Below are positions 26,290 to 34,862 of a stretch of DNA of 64,000 nt, one piece after another; position 1 is the first letter of the stretch, and each line of letters begins with the position of its first letter. The position numbers and the translations under genes were made by a program. The notes beneath the pieces were generated by a model that did not search any database, was not told where the DNA came from, and saw only the letters and a list, made by a program, of their open reading frames with translations. Origin of the DNA: Belnapia sp. F-4-1 (GTDB lineage: Bacteria > Pseudomonadota > Alphaproteobacteria > Acetobacterales > Acetobacteraceae); contig NZ_KN676113.1 of the NCBI RefSeq assembly GCF_000802185.1, forward strand, positions 1,570,819 through 1,634,818, written 5' to 3'.

Positions 26290-26680
26290 CTATGGCACAG
26301 GAACGAAGCGGACGGCCGCCAGCACCCCCGCCGGCTCGAAGCGCAGCTCCACCGCACCGCCCGAGCCGAGGTCGTGCGCGAGCGCCCGCTCCGGCAGCCG
26401 CGTGCCGGAGCCGCGCCGGTCCGGCGGCCGCATCACCGGCGGGCCGCCCGCCTCGATCTTGAGCTGAACCGCCCGGCCAACCAGCCGGCGCCACCCGGGG
26501 ACGAACCCTCTCCTCCCCAAGCTCCGCCGGACCTCCCCTCGGCACCTGCGGATCCATGCGCGGACTACGCCCGCCCGGGCGGCGCGGAGCCCCAAGGCAG
26601 GCCGGAGCACGACCGGGCGTTCCGGCTCGAGGCCGGTGGAGGCGCTGGCCGATGGGTGAATTGGCGTGCCGAAACCTTAT
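26290..26680 (-). pseudogene. Remnant of an HWE-type sensor histidine kinase (C-terminal ATPase end)
   Basis: On the minus strand a frame open for about 129 codons ends in a segment that fits the end of HWE/HisKA_2 kinases. It reads EAGGPPV near 26465, then RRGSGTRLPERALAHDLG, then GGAVELRFEPAGVLAAV, and a stop at 26290. The family pattern is GGPPV..P..RRGFG.RL.ER.LA..LGG...L.F.P.G. No HELATNA box, start codon or sensor region is seen upstream, and a stop interrupts the frame near 26680. This is best read as a decayed 3' end. The rest of the 26246-26747 gap holds nothing recognisable. Confidence 0.6.
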
Positions 26681-26747
26681 TGTTTTAGCGGCACGTAAGC
26701 GATGTGATGCACCGCCGCGGCCAAAGGGCGGCGTGACAGGGCTGCCG

Positions 26748-27641
26748 TCACCCGCCGATCGTGACGCCGGCCCAGTCCTCGACGACCCGGGCGACATGGG
26801 TGAAGTCGCTCTCGGGGCCGAAGGTCGCGCTGGTCACTGCCAGCATCTGCCGCACCGCGCTGCCGACCACCATCGGCACGCCCATCGCCTCCGCTTCATC
26901 GAGGCAGAGCCGGACATCCTTGTGCGACAGGCCGGTGGTGAAGCCGAAATCAAAGGTCCGGGGGATGACGGCGCGGGGGAATTTGTCCTGGGTCGCGCTG
27001 TTGCGGCCGCTGCTGGCGTTGATCACCTCGCACATCAGCGCCGGGTCGAGCCCCGCCTTCACGCCCATCGCCAGCGCCTCGGAGGAGACGGCGAGCGCCG
27101 CGGCGGCGAGCAGGTTGTTGCAGAGCTTCAGCACCTGCGCCTGGCCCGCCCCCTCACCGCAGAAGAAGGGCTTACCCAGGACCTGCAACAGTGGCTCCAG
27201 CGCCGCATACTCGGCGCGCGGGCCGGAGACCATGATGGCGAGCCGGCCATTCGCCGCCCCGGTGATGCCGCCGCTCACCGGGCAGTCGAAGGTGGTGCGG
27301 CCCGCCTCGGCGAAGCCGGCCGCCACCTCGCCCGCCACGCGCGGGCCGGTGGTGGAGAGGTCGGCGAAGCAGCGCGCACGCTGGCCCTGCAGCACGCCAT
27401 CCGGCCCGAGCGCCACCGCGCGCACCACGCCGGGCGTGGGCAGGCTGGCGAAGACCAAGTCCGCCCGGTCCGCCACCTCGCGCGGGCAGGCGGCGCGAGT
27501 GGCGCCGCCTGCCACGGCGGCATCGAGTGCCGCCGCCACGGGGTCGTAGGCCACCACGCGATGGCCGGCCGCCAGCAGCCGCGCGGCCATGCGGCTGCCC
27601 ATCTGTCCGAGGCCGATGAAGCCGATCACCTGATCCGTCAT
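26748..27641 (-). CDS. NAD(P)-dependent beta-hydroxyacid dehydrogenase (3-hydroxyisobutyrate dehydrogenase family)
   Basis: A 297-residue enzyme. The N-terminal dinucleotide motif is IGFIGLGQMGSRMAARLLAAGH, the substrate-binding stretch is DCPVSGGITGAANG, and the catalytic Lys lies in GQAQVLKLCNNLL. Family members oxidise 3-hydroxyisobutyrate, tartronate semialdehyde, L-threonate or similar acids. It lies 18 bases downstream of the LacI-type regulator, in line with a Bug protein and an SDR, which points to a carboxylic-acid catabolic operon. The exact substrate is not deducible. Confidence 0.85.
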   Translation of the reverse strand: MTDQVIGFIGLGQMGSRMAARLLAAGHRVVAYDPVAAALDAAVAGGATRAACPREVADRADLVFASLPTPGVVRAVALGPDGVLQGQRARCFADLSTTGPRVAGEVAAGFAEAGRTTFDCPVSGGITGAANGRLAIMVSGPRAEYAALEPLLQVLGKPFFCGEGAGQAQVLKLCNNLLAAAALAVSSEALAMGVKAGLDPALMCEVINASSGRNSATQDKFPRAVIPRTFDFGFTTGLSHKDVRLCLDEAEAMGVPMVVGSAVRQMLAVTSATFGPESDFTHVARVVEDWAGVTIGG

Positions 27642-27659
27642 GTCACGTACTCGTCCCTG

Positions 27660-28676
27660 TCATGTGCTGGCGCGGTGGATGATCTCGAAGCGCAGGTCCA
27701 CGGTCAGCGGACCGGTCGCGCGGCCCTCGATGCGGTCGAGCAGGACCTCGGCGCTGCGGCGGCCGATCTCGTGGCGCGGCAGGCGCAACGTGGTCACCGG
27801 CGGCACGAGATGGCCGAGCAGGTCGATATTGTCGAAGGCGGCGATGGCGACACGGCCCGGCACCGGCCAGCCGCGCCGGTTGCACTCCAGCGCGGCACCG
27901 ATCGCCAGCACGTCGCCGGCGAAGAAGATGGCATCCGGATCGCCGCCGCCCTCAAGCAGCCGGTCCAGCGCCTCCACCCCCGCGGCGAGGCCTGGCGGCA
28001 CCTCCAGCACCAGGCGCGGGTCGTAGGGCAGGCCGGCCTCGTCCAGCGCGGCGGCATAGCCTCGGCGGCGGTCCCGGCTGCGCTCGTTGGCTGCCAGCGG
28101 CAGGGTGACGAAGCCGATGCGGCGATAGCCGAGCCGCAGCAGGTGCCGCGTCATCGCCATCGAGGCGTCATGGTTGGAATAGCTGACGACCATGTCGAGC
28201 GGCTGGCGGGTGAGGGTGCCGTTCTCCACCACGGGGATGCCGGCGCGGCGGATCATCGCCACCGCCTCCGGCGAATGCGTGGTGTCGTGCAGGATCAGCC
28301 CGGCAACGCGCTGGCCGAGGAAGGCGCGGATCGCCGCCTCCTCCGCCGCCTCGCCATAGCCGGAGGAGGCGATCATCAGCTCGTGCCCATGCCGCCGCAG
28401 CACGTCGGAGATGCCCTGGATGGTGCTGGCGAAGAGCGAGTTGCTGATGCTCGGCACCACCAGGCCGATGACGTTGGAGCGCGAGGAGGACAGGCTGCCG
28501 GCCAGCCGGTTCGGCACGTAGCCCACCTGCCGCACCGCTCGCTCGATGCGCGCCCGCACCTCGGGCGAGACGCGCTCCGGATCCTTCAGCGCGCGGGAGA
28601 CGGTCATGGCCGAAACCTGGGCGACGCGCGCCACGTCCCGCATCCGCGCCGCGGCGCCGGGGGGATCTCCGTCCAT
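27660..28676 (-). CDS. LacI-family transcriptional regulator
   Basis: A 338-residue regulator. The helix-turn-helix is at about residues 12-33 (MRDVARVAQVSAMTVSRAL), the hinge helix at VGYVPNRLAGSL, and the rest is a periplasmic-binding-protein-like effector domain from SNVIGLVVPSISNSLF. The MTVSR recognition helix resembles that of gluconate-type GntR repressors. It starts at ATG 28676, 2 bases after the Bug gene stop, so it is within the operon it probably controls. Candidate operators lie at 30511-30527 and 30533-30550, upstream of the first gene. The effector is presumably the transported acid. Confidence 0.9.
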   Translation of the reverse strand: MDGDPPGAAARMRDVARVAQVSAMTVSRALKDPERVSPEVRARIERAVRQVGYVPNRLAGSLSSSRSNVIGLVVPSISNSLFASTIQGISDVLRRHGHELMIASSGYGEAAEEAAIRAFLGQRVAGLILHDTTHSPEAVAMIRRAGIPVVENGTLTRQPLDMVVSYSNHDASMAMTRHLLRLGYRRIGFVTLPLAANERSRDRRRGYAAALDEAGLPYDPRLVLEVPPGLAAGVEALDRLLEGGGDPDAIFFAGDVLAIGAALECNRRGWPVPGRVAIAAFDNIDLLGHLVPPVTTLRLPRHEIGRRSAEVLLDRIEGRATGPLTVDLRFEIIHRAST

Positions 28677-28678
28677 GC

Positions 28679-29638
28679 CTACTCCGCGATGATGCGCGCG
28701 TCGCGCACCACGGCGCCGATCTTGTCGACCTCCTCCGCCATGAAGCGGCGGAACGCCTCGACCGTGCCGCCGGCCACCTCGGCGCCGCCTTCCAGCAGCC
28801 GGGCGCGCTCGTCGGGCTGGGTGACGATGTCCATGAAGGCGGCGTTCAGCCGCTCCGCCGCGGCGGGCGGCATGCCGGCGGGGCCAAGCACCCCGTACCA
28901 CTCGTCGATGGCGAAGCCGGGCAGCGTCTCGGCGATGGTCGGCACATCCGGCAGGTAGGCGGCGCGCGCTGCGGAGGTGACGGCAATGGCGCGCAGCGAG
29001 CCTTCGCGCACGAAGGGCAGGGTGGAGCTGGCATTGCCGAACATCAGCTGGAGATGCCCGGCCACCACGTCGGCCAGCGCCGGGCCGCCGCCGCGATAGG
29101 GCGCGTGCAGCATGTCGACGCCGGCGGCGAGCTTGAACATCTCGCCCGAGATGTGCACCGCCGAGCCGGTGCCGGGCGAGCCGAAGGTTAGCCTTCCCGG
29201 CTGCGCCTTCGCCAGGGCGATCAGCTCCGGCACCGTGCGGACCGGCAGGGACGGGTTGACGACGAGGATGTTGGCGACGCGCGCCAGCAGCAGGATGGGC
29301 GTCAGGTCGCGCAGCGGGTCATAGGCGGTGCGGGAGAGCAGCGCGGCGGAGATCACCGTGCTGGTCACCATGCCGAAGCTGTGGCCGTCACTCGGCGCCC
29401 GCGCCAGCTCCGCCGCGCCGATGGCGCCCGAGGCGCCGCCGCGGTTCTCGACCACGACCGGCTGGCCGAGCCGGGCCGAGAGCTGCGGCGCGAGCTGCCG
29501 CGCCAGGATGTCGGTGGTGCCGCCCGGCGGCCAGGTGACGATCAGCCGCAAGGGGCGGGAGGGAAAGGCCTGCGCCAGGGCCGGCGCCGGCAGCAGCGCC
29601 GATGCGCCCAGGGTCGCCAACAAGGTTCGCCGTTCCAT
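28679..29638 (-). CDS. Bug/TctC-family periplasmic solute-binding protein
   Basis: A 319-residue protein with a signal peptide cleaved after ALAQA. Bug motifs are LRLIVTWPPGGTTDILAR, VVENRGGASGAIGAAELAR and HAPYRGGGPALADVVAG. It should capture a carboxylate for uptake through a tripartite tricarboxylate or other transporter encoded elsewhere. It sits between the SDR (21 bases upstream) and the LacI regulator (2 bases downstream), so its ligand is probably the substrate or inducer of this operon. Confidence 0.9.
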   Translation of the reverse strand: MERRTLLATLGASALLPAPALAQAFPSRPLRLIVTWPPGGTTDILARQLAPQLSARLGQPVVVENRGGASGAIGAAELARAPSDGHSFGMVTSTVISAALLSRTAYDPLRDLTPILLLARVANILVVNPSLPVRTVPELIALAKAQPGRLTFGSPGTGSAVHISGEMFKLAAGVDMLHAPYRGGGPALADVVAGHLQLMFGNASSTLPFVREGSLRAIAVTSAARAAYLPDVPTIAETLPGFAIDEWYGVLGPAGMPPAAAERLNAAFMDIVTQPDERARLLEGGAEVAGGTVEAFRRFMAEEVDKIGAVVRDARIIAE

Positions 29639-29659
29639 CCCGCTTGTCCTCCTGCCGGT

Positions 29660-30439
29660 TCAGGTCGCGGACCATCCGCCATCGATCGGCAGCACGGCCC
29701 CGGTGATGTCCCGCCCCGCCTCGCCGCAAAGGAAGGCCGCCATCGCGCCCACCGCCTCGGCCTGCACGAAACGGCCGGTCGGCTGCTTGCCGGCCAGGAA
29801 TTGCGCCTCCGCCGCCGCCCGGCCGAGCCCACGCTCCGCCATGGCCGCGCGCAGCCGCCCCTCGATGTTCGGCGTAAGGGTGGAGCCGGGGCAGAGCGCG
29901 TTGCAGGTGATGCCGCTCCCGGCCGTCTCCAGCGCCACGGCGCGGGTCAGCCCGATCAGCGCGGTCTTGGTGGTGACATAGCCGATGCGCCCGGCAGCGC
30001 CGACCAGGCCGTAGATCGAGGACATGTTGACCACCCGGCCCCAGCCGCGCCGTCGCATCCCCGGCAGCACCAGCCGCAGCAGGTGGAAGGCCGCCGAGAG
30101 GTTGACGGCGATGTCCATGTCCCAGGCCTCGGGCGGCGTATCCTCGACCGGGCCGAAATGCCGCGTGGCGGCGTTGTTCACTAGGATGTCTGCCGAGCCT
30201 GCTTCGGCGACCAAGGTAGCGATGGCCGCCGGATCGGCCAGGTCCGCCCGGAGGTAGCGGGCCTCGACGCCATGGGCCTGCACCGTGGCCAGGGCAAGGG
30301 CCGCCTCCGCCTCCGTGGCGAGGCCGTGCAGCAGGATGGCGCAGCCCTCGATGGCCAAGGCCTCCGCCACGGCGAGGCCGATGCCGCCGGTCGAGCCGGT
30401 GACCAGCGCACTGCGGCCACGGAGGCTACCCAATTTCAT
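29660..30439 (-). CDS. SDR-family dehydrogenase, 3-hydroxybutyrate dehydrogenase-like
   Basis: A 259-residue classical SDR from ATG 30439. It has TGSTGGIGLAVAEAL, NNAATRHFGPVEDT, the catalytic Ser in NMSSIYGLVG and Tyr/Lys in YVTTK. The sequence LCPGSTLTPNIEGRL and the overall layout resemble D-3-hydroxybutyrate dehydrogenases, but the lid region differs and another hydroxyacid or sugar acid is equally possible. An in-frame ATG at 30469 would add ten residues. It is the first gene of the minus-strand catabolic operon, just downstream of the putative operators. Confidence 0.82.
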   Translation of the reverse strand: MKLGSLRGRSALVTGSTGGIGLAVAEALAIEGCAILLHGLATEAEAALALATVQAHGVEARYLRADLADPAAIATLVAEAGSADILVNNAATRHFGPVEDTPPEAWDMDIAVNLSAAFHLLRLVLPGMRRRGWGRVVNMSSIYGLVGAAGRIGYVTTKTALIGLTRAVALETAGSGITCNALCPGSTLTPNIEGRLRAAMAERGLGRAAAEAQFLAGKQPTGRFVQAEAVGAMAAFLCGEAGRDITGAVLPIDGGWSAT

Positions 30440-30510
30440 CCCTTCCGAATTTGGTGTGATCGCTACCATTTGCCGAGCCTAGGCAGGAAGCGATCCCCAG
30501 CGCAATCGAA

Positions 30511-30527
30511 CTAACAGCGCTTTACAG
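30511..30527. promoter_or_regulatory. Possible LacI-family operator (distal)
   Basis: CTAACAGCGCTTTACAG has the central GCGC and flanking A/T arms of LacI-family sites such as the cre consensus TGAAAGCGCTTTCA, with several mismatches. It lies in the divergent region between the SDR and MmgE/PrpD genes, beside a better site. Regulation by the operon's own LacI-type protein is inferred. Confidence 0.4.
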
Positions 30528-30532
30528 TCGGA

Positions 30533-30550
30533 ATGTTAGCGGTTACCGAT
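30533..30550. promoter_or_regulatory. Probable LacI/GntR-type operator
   Basis: ATGTTAGCGGTTACCGAT closely follows the gluconate-repressor-type operator ATGTTACCGGTAACAT, with the central CG and near-symmetric GTTA arms. It lies about 74 bases before the MmgE/PrpD start and about 94 bases before the SDR start. A repressor here could control both divergent units. The operon encodes a LacI-type protein with a matching MTVSR recognition helix. Confidence 0.5.
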
Positions 30551-30623
30551 ACCACAACCCGGCAGCATCTTGCTGCAATACGTCCAGGAAACATGCCATG
30601 CCGGCTCCGGCACGCCGCGCCCG

Positions 30624-31964
30624 ATGAGCAGCCAAGCCTATGCCGGCGAGGCACTCGGCCACTTCCTCGCCGCCTCCCGCTGGACGGACATCCCGCCCGC
30701 GCTGCGGCACGAGGCGGTGCGCAGCCTGCTCAACCATCTCGGCTGCGCGCTGGGCGTGGCGCGGGATCCGGCGGTCACGACCGCCCTCAAGGTGATGGCT
30801 GGGTTCAGCGGCGCACCGGCGGCGACCGTCATCGGCCAGGGGCGGAAGCTCGACCCGCTGAGTGCCGCCTTCGTCAACTGCATCGCCGGCAACCTGCTGG
30901 ACTATGACGACACGCATCTCCGCACCGTCATCCACCCCGCCGCGCCGGTCGCGCCGCCGCTGCTGGCGCTGGCCGAGCAGCGCGGCCATTCCGGCGCGGA
31001 GGTGCTGCACGCCTTCCTGCTCGGGATGGAGGTGGAGTGCCGCATCGGCAACGCCGTCTCGCCCGGGCATTACGACCGGGGCTGGCACATCACCTCCACC
31101 TGTGGGGTCTTCGGCGCGGCGGCCGGCTGTGCCAGGCTGCTGGGGCTGACGGCCGCGCAGGCCTGGCACGCCCTCGGCATCGCCGCCAGCCAGTCGGCCG
31201 GGCTGGTCGAGAACCTGCCGAGTGCCGCGAAGAATGTCGGCATGGGCAATGCCGCGCGGCACGGGCTGCTGGCGGCGCTGCTGGCCGAAGCGGGCTACGA
31301 GGCCGCGCCGGCCGCCATCGAGGGGCCGCTCGGCTGGGCCCGCGCCATGGGCGACGCGCCGCAGGTCGCGGAGATCACCGCCGGCCTCGGCGAGCGCTGG
31401 GAGATCGCGCGCACCACCTACAAGCCCTATCCGGCCGGCATCGTCTTCCACGCCGTCATCGATGCCTGCCTCCAGCTCCGCGCCGAACTCGACGTGTCGC
31501 CCGAGGCCATCGCCGCCGTGACGGTCGCCGGCGATGCGCTGCTGCTCGCCCGCGGCGACCGCACGGTGCGGACGGAACGCGATGCGCGCGTCAGCATCCA
31601 CCACGGCGCCGCGCTGGGCCTGCTCCGCGGCCGCGCGGGCGTGCCAGACTTCGAGATGCCGGCGGTGTGCGACCCGGCGCTGGCGGCCTTCCGCGCCAAG
31701 GTCGCGACGGCGCTCGATGCCTCGCTGCCGCGCGGTGCCGCCCGGGTGACGGTGCGGCTCGCCGATGGGCGGGAGCGGGAGGCGACGGTGCTGCATGCGC
31801 GCGGCAGCGAGGCACGGCCGATGAGCGATGCGGAGCTGGCGGCGAAGTTCCGCGACAACGCAGCCCTCGGCGGCTTCGCCGACCGCGCCGATGCCGCGCT
31901 CGACGTGCTGTGGGCGCTGGAGACAGCGCCGGAGATCGGGGGCCTGATGGCCCTTCTGGCCTGA
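30624..31964 (+). CDS. MmgE/PrpD-family protein
   Basis: A 446-residue protein with the family's all-helical N-terminal domain and conserved stretches LLDYDDTHLRTVIHPAAPV, GWHITSTCGVFGAAAG, NLPSAAKNVGMGNAARHG and TTYKPYPAGI. Characterised relatives include 2-methylcitrate dehydratase and cis-aconitate decarboxylase, so it likely dehydrates or decarboxylates a tricarboxylate. The start ATG 30624 fits the family N-terminus. It is followed after 25 bases by a Bug receptor gene and diverges from the LacI/SDR operon, sharing the putative operators. Confidence 0.87.
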   Translation: MSSQAYAGEALGHFLAASRWTDIPPALRHEAVRSLLNHLGCALGVARDPAVTTALKVMAGFSGAPAATVIGQGRKLDPLSAAFVNCIAGNLLDYDDTHLRTVIHPAAPVAPPLLALAEQRGHSGAEVLHAFLLGMEVECRIGNAVSPGHYDRGWHITSTCGVFGAAAGCARLLGLTAAQAWHALGIAASQSAGLVENLPSAAKNVGMGNAARHGLLAALLAEAGYEAAPAAIEGPLGWARAMGDAPQVAEITAGLGERWEIARTTYKPYPAGIVFHAVIDACLQLRAELDVSPEAIAAVTVAGDALLLARGDRTVRTERDARVSIHHGAALGLLRGRAGVPDFEMPAVCDPALAAFRAKVATALDASLPRGAARVTVRLADGREREATVLHARGSEARPMSDAELAAKFRDNAALGGFADRADAALDVLWALETAPEIGGLMALLA

Positions 31965-31989
31965 CGAAACAGAAGAACGGGGGAGGACC

Positions 31990-32964
31990 ATGCCCATGCC
32001 CATCATCGCCCGCCGCCGCCTGCTCGGGGCGGCCGCAGCCCTGCCGCTGGCCGCCCCCGCCCTGGCCGCCTTCCCCGAGCAGCCGGTGCGCGTCATCGTC
32101 CCTTGGAACCCCGGCGGCCTGGCCGACATCCTGATCCGCGCCTTGGCGCCGGCCATGGGGCAGGCGCTCGGCCAGCCGGTGGTCGTCGAGAACCGGGCCG
32201 GCGCCAACGGCGCGGTCGGCACGCAGGCCGCTGCCCGCGCGCCGGCGGACGGCCATACGCTCATCCTCGGCAATGCCGAGACCCATGCCATCAACCCGCT
32301 GATCTACCCGAAGCTCGCCTACAACCCGGTCACCGAATTCACGCCGGTGACGGGTTTCGCCAGCGGCCCCTTCGCGCTGATCACCCGGCCGGGCCTGGGC
32401 GCCGAGACGCTGGAGGCCTTCCTCGACATGGCGCGCCGCCAGCCGGGCCGGATCAGCTTCGCCTCCTGGGGCATCGGCAGCACCTCGCATCTGGCGATGG
32501 AGGGGCTCGCCCGGCAGGCGCGGCTGGAGATGCTGCACGTTCCTTTCACCGGCGCGGCGCCGGCCTCCACGGCGCTGATCGCCGGGCAGGTGGACTGCAT
32601 GTTCCTCAATGCCGGCCCGGCCGAGGCCGCGGCGCGCGACGGACGGCCGAGGATCCTCGGCATCGGCGCCATGGAGCGCGTCCCGCAACTGCCCGCGGCG
32701 CCGACATTGAAGGAGCTTGGCCTGCCGGTGGAGGCGGCCAACTGGTTCGGCCTGCTCGGCCCGGCCGGGCTGCCGGCGCCGGTTGCCGCCCGCATCGCCG
32801 CCACCGTGGCCGAAGGACTGAGATCCCCCCAGGTCCAGGAGGCCTTCCGCGCCCAGGTCGCCCTGCCATTGACCCAGACGCCGGCCGAGATGCAGCAATT
32901 CCTCGCCACCGATCGGGAACGCTGGGGCTCCGTCCTGCGCGACCTCGCCATCCGGCTGGAATAG
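31990..32964 (+). CDS. Bug/TctC-family periplasmic solute-binding protein
   Basis: A 324-residue protein with a signal peptide (ARRRLLGAAAALPLAAPALA) and Bug motifs VRVIVPWNPGGLADILIR, VVENRAGANGAVGTQAAAR and HVPFTGAAPASTALIAG. GGGGGAGG-like bases directly precede the ATG. It is co-transcribed with the MmgE/PrpD gene, so its ligand may be a di- or tricarboxylate fed to that enzyme. No membrane transporter gene is nearby. Confidence 0.9.
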   Translation: MPMPIIARRRLLGAAAALPLAAPALAAFPEQPVRVIVPWNPGGLADILIRALAPAMGQALGQPVVVENRAGANGAVGTQAAARAPADGHTLILGNAETHAINPLIYPKLAYNPVTEFTPVTGFASGPFALITRPGLGAETLEAFLDMARRQPGRISFASWGIGSTSHLAMEGLARQARLEMLHVPFTGAAPASTALIAGQVDCMFLNAGPAEAAARDGRPRILGIGAMERVPQLPAAPTLKELGLPVEAANWFGLLGPAGLPAPVAARIAATVAEGLRSPQVQEAFRAQVALPLTQTPAEMQQFLATDRERWGSVLRDLAIRLE

Positions 32965-33189
32965 GCCGCATCCGCCGTCAGGCCGGCCCGACTTCGTCCC
33001 GGACGAGAGCCTGGCATCGCAGATGCTGCCGACAAGCTTCGCACTGCACGACCTTTCCGTCACCCGGCCGCCGCCGACGCGGCAGAGCCCGGAGTCTTCG
33101 CGCCAGGCCGCGGTCCTGCGTCGGTGGGAGGGATGGGGAGGCTGGCCGCACGGGATGGCACCCTGGATGGCTGCGGACATGGCCACGGC

Positions 33190-33399
33190 CGGCGGCGGGC
33201 AGCCTTGCGCCCGGTGGCCATGGCCGATGACGGGCCGGGCTACCCGCCGGCGAATGCGGCCCGGCCTCCGACCCGTTCTTCCCAACGGGGCGCGGGCGGC
33301 CACATCTCCCTGGTGCCTGCCGCGGGAGGGGCGGCCTTCCGCACCCTCCTCCCACAGCTGGCCGCGCCGCCCTTACCCTTCGGTCAGCTGCGCCCGTAG
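33190..33399 (+). pseudogene. Possible remnant of a histidine-kinase ATPase domain
   Basis: On the plus strand, a frame reads ALRPVAMADDGPGYPPANAA (G1-box like, 33205-33264) and, after a short unrelated stretch, GGHISLVPAAGGAAFRTLLP (33295-33354). The second part resembles the closing strands of HATPase_c domains, which typically read GG.I.L.S..G.GA.F...LP. The intervening FEPFFTTK and GTGLGL segments are missing. The frame ends at 33399, inside the 3' end of manC. I read it as a deletion remnant, but chance resemblance in GC-rich DNA is possible. The rest of the 32965-33383 gap holds nothing recognisable. Confidence 0.4.
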
Positions 33400-34799
33400 G
33401 TGTCCTCGAGGCGGACGATGTCGTCCTCGCCGAGATAGGAGCCGACCTGTACCTCGATCAGGGTGAGCGGGATCATCCCCGGATTCTCCATCCGATGGAT
33501 GCAGCCGAGCGGCAGGTAGATGCTCTCGTTCTCGCGCAGCAGGATGTTCTCGCCGTCGCGGTGGACGATGGCGGTGCCGTGCACCACCACCCAGTGCTCG
33601 GCACGGTGGAAGTGCTTCTGCAGGGAGAGCTTCTGCCCCGGCCGGACCTGGATGCGCTTGACCTGGAAGCGGTCGCCCTGGATCAGCCCCTCATAGTTGC
33701 CCCAGGGGCGGTAGACGCGGCGGTGCTCCGTCGCCTCCTTCTGCCCGCTGCGGCGAAGCTGGTCGACCAGCTGCTTCACGTCCTGCGCCCGGTCCCGCGG
33801 CATGGCGAGCACCGCATCGTCCGTGGTGACGAGGACAACATCCTTCAGCCCGACCACGCCGGTGAGGATGCCCTCCGACCGCACCAGGCAGCCCTCGGCA
33901 TCGACCAGCGAGACCGGACCGCTGACGACATTGCCGCGCCCGTCCTTCTCGCCGACCTCCCAGAGCGCCGCCCAGGAGCCGAGGTCGGACCAGCCGATAT
34001 CCGCCGGCACCACCGCGGCGAGCGAGGTTTTCTCCATCACCGCATAGTCGATGGAGATGGCCGGTGCCGCGCCGAAGGGTTTGGCGCCGAGGCGGATGAA
34101 GTCGAGATCCCGCTTCGCCTCGGCCATGGCGGCGGTGACGCTGCGGACCACCTCGGGAGCGAAGCGCTCCAGCTCGGCCAGCAGCGTCGCGGCCGTGGCG
34201 ACGAACATGCCGCTGTTCCAGAGGTGCCGGCCATCGGCCAGCAGGTCGGCCGCCTTGGCCGCGTCCGGCTTCTCGATGAAGCGCTCGAGCCGCATGACCC
34301 CCGGCGCCTCGGCCAGCTCGGCGCCCGGCTCGATGTAGCCATAGCCGGTCTCCGGCGCGGTCGGCCGCATGCCGAAGGTGACGATGCGCCCGGCCTGCGC
34401 CGCGACAACGGCCCTGGCCAGGGCGGCGTGCAGAGCCGGCACATCGGTGATGGCCGCATCCGCCGCCTTCACCCAGATCACGTCCTCCGGCGACTGTTCG
34501 GCCACCAGCAGCGCGGCGGCGGCAATGGCCGGGGCGCTGTTTCGCCCGGCCGGTTCCAGCAGGATGCGGGCGCCCTCGACCTTCGCCTCGCGGAGCTGCT
34601 CGGCGACGAGGAAGCGGTGCGCCTCGTTGCAGACCACGACGGCCGGCGCGAACTCCGCGCCCATGGCCCGGCCCGCCGTCTGCTGGAGCATGGTCTCGCT
34701 GCCGAGCAGCGGCCAGAATTGCTTCGGGTACCCCTCGCGCGAGAGCGGCCAGAGCCGCGTCCCCGTTCCGCCTGACAAGATCACCGGCACGATCGCCAC
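33384..34799 (-). CDS. manC: Mannose-1-phosphate guanylyltransferase / mannose-6-phosphate isomerase
   Basis: A 471-residue bifunctional enzyme of normal ManC/AlgA length. The nucleotidyltransferase domain opens VPVILSGGTGTRLWPLSREGYPKQF, with FIEKPDAAKAADLL and the catalytic stretch SIDYAVMEKTS. The C-terminal cupin isomerase domain has RPWGNYEGLIQGDRFQVKRI and QKHFHRAEHWVVVHGTA, whose His residues bind zinc. It makes GDP-mannose from fructose-6-phosphate via mannose-6-phosphate, supplying surface polysaccharide synthesis. The start is GTG 34799, supported by GGAG 7 bases upstream. It lies 63 bases downstream of the response regulator. Confidence 0.95.
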   Translation of the reverse strand: MAIVPVILSGGTGTRLWPLSREGYPKQFWPLLGSETMLQQTAGRAMGAEFAPAVVVCNEAHRFLVAEQLREAKVEGARILLEPAGRNSAPAIAAAALLVAEQSPEDVIWVKAADAAITDVPALHAALARAVVAAQAGRIVTFGMRPTAPETGYGYIEPGAELAEAPGVMRLERFIEKPDAAKAADLLADGRHLWNSGMFVATAATLLAELERFAPEVVRSVTAAMAEAKRDLDFIRLGAKPFGAAPAISIDYAVMEKTSLAAVVPADIGWSDLGSWAALWEVGEKDGRGNVVSGPVSLVDAEGCLVRSEGILTGVVGLKDVVLVTTDDAVLAMPRDRAQDVKQLVDQLRRSGQKEATEHRRVYRPWGNYEGLIQGDRFQVKRIQVRPGQKLSLQKHFHRAEHWVVVHGTAIVHRDGENILLRENESIYLPLGCIHRMENPGMIPLTLIEVQVGSYLGEDDIVRLEDTYGRS

Positions 34800-34862
34800 A
34801 ATGCTTCTCCGTCGTGTTTACGGCGGCCTACACCGGAAAGATGGCCGGAAACAGGGTGAAGA

